From NCBI GenBank assembly GCA_934725795.1, contig CAKVCF010000012.1:1-11573 (forward strand): a DNA stretch of 11,573 bases, read 5' to 3'. The notes below the pieces were generated by a model. It had not been told where the DNA came from and ran no database searches. It worked only from the letters and a program-made list of their open reading frames with translations. The position numbers were made by a program, and so were the translations under genes. This stretch comes from an uncultured Clostridia bacterium. Lineage in GTDB: Bacteria; Bacillota; Clostridia; Christensenellales; UBA1242. This document shows, one piece after another, positions 7,202-11,573 of the stretch; the first letter of the stretch is position 1, and each line of letters begins with the position of its first letter.

Positions 7202-7260
7202 GCCTTACACAATTGAACCGCTTTAAATAAGATAAGCAAAATTTATGTAAGGCATTTTTT
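7202..7260 (+). terminator. Intrinsic terminator with a long loop
   Basis: GCCTTACA (7202-7209) pairs perfectly with TGTAAGGC (7246-7253), followed by ATTTTTT. The 36-base loop is long for a terminator but contains GCTT and AAGC, which could form an inner stem. On the minus strand the stem is followed by a T-rich tail, so it may work both ways. Confidence 0.75.
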
Positions 7261-7302
7261 ATTGCAAAAAACAACAAATATTGCCAATTTTAGCATATTC
7301 TT

Positions 7303-7331
7303 TTGACAATCAAACATAAATTTATTATGAT
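7303..7331 (+). promoter_or_regulatory. Strong sigma-A promoter of the 165-residue membrane protein gene
   Basis: A perfect TTGACA (7303-7308), a 17-base spacer and TATGAT (7326-7331). The start should be near 7338, leaving a leader of only about 19 bases that holds the ribosome binding site AGGAGGG. Confidence 0.85.
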
Positions 7332-7344
7332 ATTTCTATCATAA
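7325..7344 (+). promoter_or_regulatory. Inverted repeat on the -10 box: candidate operator
   Basis: TTATGATA and TATCATAA form a perfect 8-base inverted repeat around a TTTC spacer. It covers the -10 box and the expected transcription start, where a repressor would block initiation. It could instead be incidental AT-rich symmetry, or a hairpin at the 5' end of the messenger. Confidence 0.45.
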
Positions 7345-7356
7345 AAGGAGGGAATT

Positions 7357-7854
7357 ATGAAAAAATGGTTAGGGATGATAAGTTCCGCAGTAATGGGTGT
7401 GCTTGCATTTGTGTTCTTGGCAATCGGCAACTTTTTTACAAAAATGTCTTATGCTGGTGAATCTCAAAGCAAAACAGTTTCAGGTTATGAACTTATCAAA
7501 GAATCAACTGAAAATGCACCAAAAGGTTTTGGCCTTTACAAAGCGTTCACAATCATTATGATTATTGTGGCAGTTTTGTTGCTTGTATGGGCAGTTGTTA
7601 TGTTGCTTAACAATTTAAATGTGCTTAAACTTAAGTTCAATTTAAATCTTGTTAACACAATCCTTCTTGCTGTTTTTGCAGTAGTAGTGCTTGTTGCGTT
7701 CATTGCTTTAATTGTTATGGGCGTTGATACATCAACAAGTGCAATGGGTATGAAACTTTCTGCTGGTCCAGCAGTCGGTGCATACCTTAACCTTGTGCTT
7801 GCTCTTGCAGCATGTGCAGGCGGTGTTGTTGCTTTAGTTAAGAAAAAAGCATAA
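7357..7854 (+). CDS. Four-helix membrane protein of unknown function
   Basis: A 165-residue hydrophobic protein with membrane segments at about 6-26, 63-85, 98-122 and 137-160. A polar loop of about 35 residues (27-62, with a YELIKE stretch) follows the first helix, and loop 2-3 is short. The C terminus ends in a basic KKK tail, which suggests it stays inside the cell, so the large loop would be outside. There are no catalytic motifs. AGGAGGG lies four bases before the ATG, a near-perfect ribosome binding site. With the strong promoter, this predicts abundant expression unless repressed through the inverted repeat at 7325. The gene stands alone between two terminators. I do not recognise the family. 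Confidence 0.85.
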   Translation: MKKWLGMISSAVMGVLAFVFLAIGNFFTKMSYAGESQSKTVSGYELIKESTENAPKGFGLYKAFTIIMIIVAVLLLVWAVVMLLNNLNVLKLKFNLNLVNTILLAVFAVVVLVAFIALIVMGVDTSTSAMGMKLSAGPAVGAYLNLVLALAACAGGVVALVKKKA

Positions 7855-7873
7855 AACAATTTAAAATTGTTTT
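7853..7873. repeat. 21-base AT-rich palindrome at the stop codon
   Basis: AAAACAATTT and AAATTGTTTT flank a single central A and overlap the stop codon of the preceding gene. The loop is too short for a full RNA stem. It may be chance symmetry in AT-rich sequence or a protein site; the real terminator lies 24 bases further on. Confidence 0.35.
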
Positions 7874-7896
7874 AAAACACAAACAACAAACAAATT

Positions 7897-7922
7897 AACA
7901 CCATATTTCTATGGTGTTTTTT
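7897..7922 (+). terminator. Intrinsic terminator of the 165-residue membrane protein gene
   Basis: AACACCATA pairs perfectly with TATGGTGTT across a TTTC loop, followed by TTTT and a further GTTT. A compact and convincing terminator. Confidence 0.9.
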
Positions 7923-8108
7923 GTTTGGCTATTGGTTAGAATGATTAAAGATTTTGCGGCAAAAATAAGTTTTATTATTTTGTTTCAGTGCAAATTTATT
8001 ATTGAAAATTTTGATGGCGAGTAATAGATTTGTTTGTTATTTACATTTCAAATTAACAAATTATCACACAAATCAAACGAAATAAGGCTTTAACTTTGTA
8101 AAACAAAA
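7923..8108. other. Intergenic AT-rich stretch without a recognisable gene
   Basis: No supportable coding frame, RNA gene or convincing promoter is seen here. The one structure is TAACAAATTA (8054-8063), which can pair with TAATTTGTTA (8110-8119) overlapping the end of the minus-strand small gene. It might form a 3'-end hairpin for that transcript, but the loop is 46 bases and there is no T tail. Confidence 0.5.
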
Positions 8109-8315
8109 TTAATTTGTTAGCACCAATGTTTGCTGAGCAGGTTGCAAACGATTGTTTATTGCTGTGCCAATTTGACAGCGATAATTTGCGCTCCAATCAA
8201 AACAATTGCAGTTGCAAGAGTTGTAACTGCCATAAATTGTGCTGGAAAGTGGCAAACTTAAATTGCTAGCGTTTACAAAATCATAACAGCCAGACCTAAA
8301 ATAAAAATAATACAT
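8109..8315 (-). CDS. Possible small Cys/Tyr-rich protein, coat-like by composition
   Basis: A 68-residue open frame that I do not recognise as any family. It has five Cys (10, 34, 36, 38, 46), including a CNCNC cluster, and seven Tyr, mostly in an N-terminal YYFYF patch and the middle; the C-terminal third is polar. No signal peptide or long hydrophobic helix is present. Evidence that it is real: AAGGTG lies five bases before the ATG, its codons resemble those of neighbouring genes, and it is clearly less AT-rich than the flanking spacer. A promoter candidate sits just upstream. Tyr- and Cys-rich small proteins are common in spore coats, and the promoter resembles the late mother-cell type, so a coat role is a reasonable guess but only that. 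It could still be a chance frame. Confidence 0.45.
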   Translation of the reverse strand: MYYFYFRSGCYDFVNASNLSLPLSSTIYGSYNSCNCNCFDWSANYRCQIGTAINNRLQPAQQTLVLTN

Positions 8316-8330
8316 AATTCACCTTAATTC

Positions 8331-8359
8331 AGTTTATGCATTACAACATGGATTGTTAA
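8331..8359 (-). promoter_or_regulatory. Candidate promoter of the Cys/Tyr-rich gene (sigma-K-like or sigma-A)
   Basis: On the minus strand, AC (8356-8355), 16 bases, then GCATAAACTG with CATA at 8338-8335 resembles the mother-cell sigma-K pattern (AC, 16-17 bases, CATA, three bases, TA), with one mismatch at the end. The same DNA can be read as a sigma-A site: TTAACA (8359-8354), 17 bases, TAAACT (8336-8331). Either start leaves a very short leader that just includes the ribosome binding site. Confidence 0.4.
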
Positions 8360-8473
8360 AATTGTATATTCAAAAGGCAGCGAATATTAAAATTTCAATT
8401 TGTAATACCACTAAAAAATAACAATATAAGCCTAAATTTTTGTTAATTTAATTGTTTTAAAAAGTCATCACAA

Positions 8474-8502
8474 ATATTTACATTTTTTTTAAAACATAAA
8501 CT
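8474..8502 (+). promoter_or_regulatory. Candidate sigma-E-like promoter of the ytxC-like gene
   Basis: ATATTT (8474-8479) followed by CATAAACT (8495-8502), with 18 bases between ATA and CATA, resembles the early mother-cell sigma-E pattern (ATA, 16-18 bases, CATACAAT), with two mismatches in the -10 part. No good sigma-A promoter is visible in the 150 bases ahead of the gene. The start would be near 8509, which favours the ATG at 8556. Confidence 0.4.
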
Positions 8503-8555
8503 TAAAATTAATGAGTAAATTTAAAGTTTGTGCATATGATAGGTTAGAGGTAAAT

Positions 8556-9347
8556 ATGCGAGAGATAGCCTTGGCTGCTCAACTTAAAAATAAATCAATC
8601 ATTGAATATTTGTATGCAAATGTTAAATCTAAAATTGATTTTTGCAAAACAATTTTAACTTGTTATAATGACAGCAATTTTGCATACCTTCTTTTTGCAT
8701 GTGATGAAGCATTTATTGCCCCTTGTGAGCAAATTTTAAGTGATATTATCATTGAATATATTGAATCGGTTTATAAGGTGAATTATTTAACAGAAAAAAT
8801 CAAAAATCCACTTTGTGATAGCCTTACTTTTACTGCATATATTAAGGTTTTGGCATTGTTTGATAAGTCTACTGACGAATCTGCGCTTAAAAGCATTTTG
8901 TGTTTTAATCAATCTTTTGCCGAGGCTGGGCAAAGCATTTCAGCTAACGAAACATTACACCTAGATTCTTTTTTTGAATTTAGGTTAAATCCACTTAAAA
9001 AGCACTGGGACAATCTTGCCGAACTCAGCAGTGATAATATCATGCTGTTTAATTCTGGCACTTTTGTGGATGTTATTCGCTTTTTAATCAACACAATGGA
9101 CAATTTGGTTTATAAAATTAAAGTTGTGATAAATGGCGACCACTATTGCATCTACAATATGAAAAACAAAAATGCAAGGGTAAAAAAGATTGCAGAATGC
9201 ACTAATTCAGTGGACTTTATCACAAATGTGTTGAATAGTTGCCCTAATTATATTGACGTCTATTTAAACACAGGGGCAGAGTGCGAAGCAGTCAGTTTTT
9301 TAAGCAACATATTTTCAAACCGCCTTAAAGTTTACACAAAATGTTAA
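8556..9347 (+). CDS. ytxC: YtxC-like sporulation protein
   Basis: A 263-residue soluble protein that I assign to the YtxC-like sporulation family by pattern and place. The middle has the family-like run ILSDIIIEYIESVYKV, then LDSFFEFRLNPL, then a Phe/Ile/Leu-rich segment leading to KIKVVINGDHYCIYN. The C terminus ends FSNRLKVYTKC, reminiscent of the Cys-ending tails of this family. In B. subtilis ytxC lies immediately upstream of thrS, and the same neighbour is found here. The molecular function of YtxC is unknown. The ATG at 8556 has AGAGG five bases ahead. An ATG at 8511 would add 15 residues (MSKFKVCAYDRLEVN) but has no ribosome binding site and sits at the probable transcription start. 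No terminator follows, so some readthrough into the thrS leader is possible. The protein is rich in Cys (nine or so). Confidence 0.65.
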   Translation: MREIALAAQLKNKSIIEYLYANVKSKIDFCKTILTCYNDSNFAYLLFACDEAFIAPCEQILSDIIIEYIESVYKVNYLTEKIKNPLCDSLTFTAYIKVLALFDKSTDESALKSILCFNQSFAEAGQSISANETLHLDSFFEFRLNPLKKHWDNLAELSSDNIMLFNSGTFVDVIRFLINTMDNLVYKIKVVINGDHYCIYNMKNKNARVKKIAECTNSVDFITNVLNSCPNYIDVYLNTGAECEAVSFLSNIFSNRLKVYTKC

Positions 9348-9365
9348 AAAAAATTGCAAAAATTG

Positions 9366-9394
9366 TTGACTTAATGCTGTTTACGTTTTAAAAT
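9366..9394 (+). promoter_or_regulatory. Sigma-A type promoter of the thrS leader
   Basis: TTGACT (9366-9371), a 17-base spacer and TAAAAT (9389-9394). Transcription should start near 9401, just before the T-box structure. A nearby TATAAT (9394-9399) would need a 22-base spacer and is less likely to be the true -10. Confidence 0.7.
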
Positions 9395-9400
9395 ATAATT

Positions 9401-9640
9401 AACTCAATAGGTTATTGTTTGGACAAGTAAGTTAAAAGTCCCTGTTAAGAGAGAGTGCATGCTGGCTGAAATTTGCACATCACACTTTTAAAAGAAACCA
9501 CCAATCAGGCCAACGCAAGTAAACTTGCATAATAAAGTGAACACACCAAAGTTGATTAAAACTTTTATGTTGTTAAATAGGGTGGAACCGCGGTAAATAA
9601 TCGTCCCTAGCATAAACAAAATGCTAGGGTTTTTTGTTTT
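9401..9640 (+). promoter_or_regulatory. Threonine T-box riboswitch controlling thrS
   Basis: Leader RNA that senses uncharged tRNA-Thr and switches a terminator off. Stem I can be followed: a base stem with TTGG (9419-9422) pairing CCAA (9501-9504), and a specifier loop with AAGTAAG on the left and GAA-ACC-A (9494-9500) on the right. Above the loop is a 7-bp stem, TTAAAAG (9432-9438) with CTTTTAA (9485-9491), then AGAGAG (9449-9454) and an apical hairpin, GTGCA with TGCAC (9455-9478), carrying GGCTGAAA. The specifier ACC (9497-9499) is a Thr codon. Further hairpins are GCAAG/CTTGC (9515-9528) and AAAGTT/AACTTT (9548-9565). The conserved T-box AGGGTGGAACCGCG is at 9579-9592; its TGGA would pair with a tRNA ending UCCA, which fits tRNA-Thr with discriminator U. 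The antiterminator and the terminator at 9605 compete for CCCT. Confidence 0.95.
9605..9635 (+). terminator. T-box regulated terminator
   Basis: CCCTAGCAT (9605-9613) pairs perfectly with ATGCTAGGG (9621-9629) over a seven-base loop and runs into TTTTTT. The 5' arm also pairs with the AGGG of the T-box, so the antiterminator formed on uncharged tRNA prevents termination. Confidence 0.95.
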
Positions 9641-9661
9641 TAAAACCGAATTTGTTATAAA

Positions 9662-9748
9662 AAATAAATTTGGCAAAAAACTAAATTTATTATACCAAAT
9701 AAATTTGGCAAAAAACCAAATTTATATAAAAAATAAATTTGGCAAAAA
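9662..9748. repeat. Tandem 34-35-base hairpin-forming repeat, about 2.5 copies
   Basis: The 18-base core AAATAAATTTGGCAAAAA occurs exactly at 9662-9679, 9697-9714 and 9731-9748, giving periods of 35 and 34. In the second copy TAAATTTGG pairs perfectly with CCAAATTTA across a C plus A-run loop. In the first copy the same stem has one G-T pair, a change that keeps an RNA stem. The third copy has lost its right arm. The block lies between the T-box terminator and the thrS ribosome binding site, so it is transcribed only when the T-box is in its permissive state. It is not a CRISPR array: the units are contiguous, AT-rich and too few. Confidence 0.8.
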
Positions 9749-9776
9749 TAAAAACAAAAAGTTGAGTAACCTTGGC

Positions 9777-9839
9777 AAAAGGAGAAATTATATCTAGAAA
9801 CGGTATAAGATTCACCTTTTCGCTTGCTGAAATTCAAGC
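9777..9839 (+). promoter_or_regulatory. Two further hairpins in the thrS leader
   Basis: AAAAGGAGAA (9777-9786) pairs with TTCACCTTTT (9811-9820), with one A-A mismatch, and is extended inside by TATATC with GGTATA (one G-U pair). Right after it, GCTTG (9822-9826) pairs with CAAGC (9835-9839). The first stem buries an AAAGGAG that looks like a ribosome binding site. A 37-codon TTG-initiated frame (9772-9885) that overlaps the thrS start in another frame passes through here, but its start has no convincing ribosome binding site. Confidence 0.45.
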
Positions 9840-9865
9840 ATCTATCAATCAAAAAGGAGAATATT

Positions 9866-11573
9866 ATGGAAAAAGAGGAACTTGAAAAACAAGAAGAATT
9901 TAACAAAAAGCAAGAAATGTATCGCCACAGTATGGCTCATGTGCTTGCAAAAGCTATTAAAGAGTTATATCCAAACGTAAAACTTGCCATTGGTCCAGCC
10001 ATTGACAATGGTTTTTACTATGATTTTGACAATTTAACAGTTAATCAAGACGACTTTGCTAAAATTGAAGATAAAATGAAGGAAGTTATCGCACGTAATG
10101 AAGATTTTGTGCGCAGCGAAGTAACACGTAAACAAGCCCTTGAAATGTTTAAAGATGAACCATATAAAACTGAACTTATCAACGATTTGCCAGAAGATAG
10201 CATTATATCAGTTTATCACACTGGCAGTGATTTCTATGATTTGTGCCGTGGTCCACACGTTGAAAACACAAAATTTTTGCGTGGTTTTAGTTTTAAAATA
10301 AGCAGAGCAAGTGGTGCTTACTGGCGTGGCAGTGAAAAGAATAAAATGCTTACACGTGTTTACGTTTATGGCTTTTTAAATAAGGACGATTTGAAAGAGT
10401 GCTTGCGCTTGGAACAAGAAGCACGTGAACGCGACCACCGCAAAATAGGTAAAGAATTGGGCATATTTATGTTTAACGAGTTGGTTGGACGTGGTTTGCC
10501 AATTTGGTTGCCAAAGGGCTTTACTTTACGCCGTCAATTAAGCGATTATATTATGAATAAAGAAATTGCTTTAGGTTACCAACATGTTATGACACCATCA
10601 CTTGGCAATGTTAACCTTTACAAAACTTCAGGCCACTGGGACCACTATCAAGATGCAATGTTCCCTGCAATGAAAGTAGAAGAAGAAGCATATGTTCTTC
10701 GCCCAATGAACTGTCCACATCACATGGTTATTTATAAACAATTCCAACACTCATACCGCGATTTGCCTTTGCGTATAGCTGAAATTGCAAACGATTTTAG
10801 ATACGAAGCAAGTGGCACTTTGGTTGGTTTGGAACGTGTGCGTGCGCTCACTCAAAATGACTGCCACATTTTCTGCCGTCCTGACCAAATCAAAAGCGAA
10901 ATCCAAGGTGTCATTGACCTTATTTTGGATGTTTATAAAGATTTTGGTTTTAAAAATTATCAATTCCGTTTGTCTTTACGTGATCCTAAAGACACTGAAA
11001 AATACTTTGGTAATGACGAACTTTGGGAAAAGAGTGAATCAGCCTTGCGTGAAATCTTAAAATCAAGCGGCGCAAATTATTATGAAGCAGAAGGCGAAGC
11101 AGCTTTCTATGGCCCTAAAATTGACGTTCAAGTTAAAAGTGCAATCGGCCATGAAATCACACTTTCAACTGTTCAACTTGACTATCAACTACCTGAAAGA
11201 TTTGAACTTGAATACGTGGACGAAAACAACCAAAAAGTTCGCCCAGTTGTTATTCACCGTGCTATTCTTGGCTCACTTGACAGATTTACTGCATTTGTTT
11301 TGGAAGAAACAAAAGGTGTTTTGCCAACATGGTTAAGCCCTGTTCAAACAAAAATTATCACAGTAAGCGAAAACAACGCTGAATACGCACAAAACATCAC
11401 ACGCAAACTTTGCGTTGCTGGTGTAAGGGCAGAAGCAGACATTGAAAATGAATCTGTTGGTAAAAAGATTCGTAACGCAGTGCTTGAAAAAGTGCCTTAC
11501 ATTTTGGTGCTTGGCGATAAAGAAATGGCAGATGGCACGGTAGCTGTTCGCCGCCGCGGAAGCAAAGATACTG
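9866..11573 (+). CDS. thrS: Threonyl-tRNA synthetase, TGS domain absent, 3' end outside window
   Basis: Cytoplasmic class II synthetase joining threonine to tRNA-Thr; 569 residues are visible and perhaps 30-50 are missing at the right edge. The editing domain has HSMAH (21-25) and DLCRGPH with Cys127 and His131, the residues that clear mis-charged serine. The catalytic domain has RPMNCPHH, motif 2 around FRYEASGTLVGLERVRALTQ, and motif 3 around IHRAILGSLDRF. Zinc ligands that select threonine are Cys283, His334 and His464. The anticodon-binding domain follows from about 490. GGAG six bases before the ATG supports the start. B. subtilis ThrS has about 70 residues ahead of the equivalent RHS motif, including a TGS domain; here only 19 are present, polar and Lys/Glu-rich. 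No in-frame extension exists upstream, because that DNA is repeats and hairpins. Expression is controlled by the T-box. Confidence 0.96.
   Translation, partial: MEKEELEKQEEFNKKQEMYRHSMAHVLAKAIKELYPNVKLAIGPAIDNGFYYDFDNLTVNQDDFAKIEDKMKEVIARNEDFVRSEVTRKQALEMFKDEPYKTELINDLPEDSIISVYHTGSDFYDLCRGPHVENTKFLRGFSFKISRASGAYWRGSEKNKMLTRVYVYGFLNKDDLKECLRLEQEARERDHRKIGKELGIFMFNELVGRGLPIWLPKGFTLRRQLSDYIMNKEIALGYQHVMTPSLGNVNLYKTSGHWDHYQDAMFPAMKVEEEAYVLRPMNCPHHMVIYKQFQHSYRDLPLRIAEIANDFRYEASGTLVGLERVRALTQNDCHIFCRPDQIKSEIQGVIDLILDVYKDFGFKNYQFRLSLRDPKDTEKYFGNDELWEKSESALREILKSSGANYYEAEGEAAFYGPKIDVQVKSAIGHEITLSTVQLDYQLPERFELEYVDENNQKVRPVVIHRAILGSLDRFTAFVLEETKGVLPTWLSPVQTKIITVSENNAEYAQNITRKLCVAGVRAEADIENESVGKKIRNAVLEKVPYILVLGDKEMADGTVAVRRRGSKDT

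Noticed and set aside
8511-8555. Upstream ATG for the YtxC-like gene
   Set aside because: No ribosome binding site is present and it coincides with the expected transcription start; the ATG at 8556 has AGAGG. The earlier start remains possible.
9662-9748. Possible CRISPR array
   Set aside because: The repeats are contiguous with no unique spacers of even length, only three cores occur, and no cas genes are nearby.
9655-9906. Minus-strand 83-residue frame opposite the thrS leader
   Set aside because: Its translation merely reflects the tandem AT-rich repeats (repeated LPNLF/CQIYFL blocks) and it runs against the T-box and thrS.
10751-11336. Short frames on both strands inside thrS
   Set aside because: They overlap the continuous thrS frame with its catalytic motifs and are shadows.
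1-11573. tRNA or rRNA genes, transposases, phage, toxin-antitoxin or defence genes
   Set aside because: None could be recognised on either strand by eye; I did not run a covariance or profile search.

Overview
The window reads as a chromosomal stretch of an AT-rich, low-GC Gram-positive (Firmicutes/Clostridia-type) bacterium. Support comes from purine-rich Shine-Dalgarno sites, very regular -35/-10 promoters with 17-base spacers, intrinsic terminators, a T-box riboswitch, a lipoprotein-type ABC binding protein and a YtxC-like gene next to thrS. YtxC-like proteins are known from endospore formers. I see no phage, transposase, CRISPR, toxin or defence gene.

Layout. Positions 1-34 hold the terminator of an upstream gene. 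A promoter at 78-106 drives a divergent ftsA (131-1240) and ftsZ (1258-2433), the membrane tether and the tubulin-like polymer of the cell division ring, ending at a terminator at 2581-2612. Convergent to these is a three-gene ABC importer operon on the minus strand: lipoprotein (5449-4424), ATPase (4424-3564) and permease (3583-2720). It belongs to the nitrate/taurine/sulfonate/thiamine-precursor class and has its own promoter at 5499-5527. A divergent promoter at 5565-5593 drives a 173-residue multi-pass membrane protein of unknown function. A strong promoter and a structured leader precede an 85-residue two-helix membrane protein, closely followed by a YbxB/RsmC-like methyltransferase (to 7145) and a terminator. 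A single-gene unit then encodes a 165-residue four-helix membrane protein (7357-7854), with an inverted repeat lying on its -10 box and its own terminator.

The next 700 bases hold a possible small Cys/Tyr-rich protein on the minus strand (8315-8109), a YtxC-like sporulation protein (8556-9347), and a complete threonine T-box leader (9401-9640) with specifier ACC. Tandem hairpin-forming repeats and further hairpins follow. Last comes thrS (9866 to the window edge), which lacks the usual N-terminal TGS domain and is cut off near its C terminus.

Most genes are housekeeping (division, uptake, RNA modification, tRNA charging). The parts least explained by known families are the degenerate FtsA, the Cys/Tyr-rich small ORF with a sporulation-like promoter, the repeat and hairpin block between the T-box terminator and thrS, and the three small unassigned membrane proteins. 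I found no clear undescribed multi-gene system.
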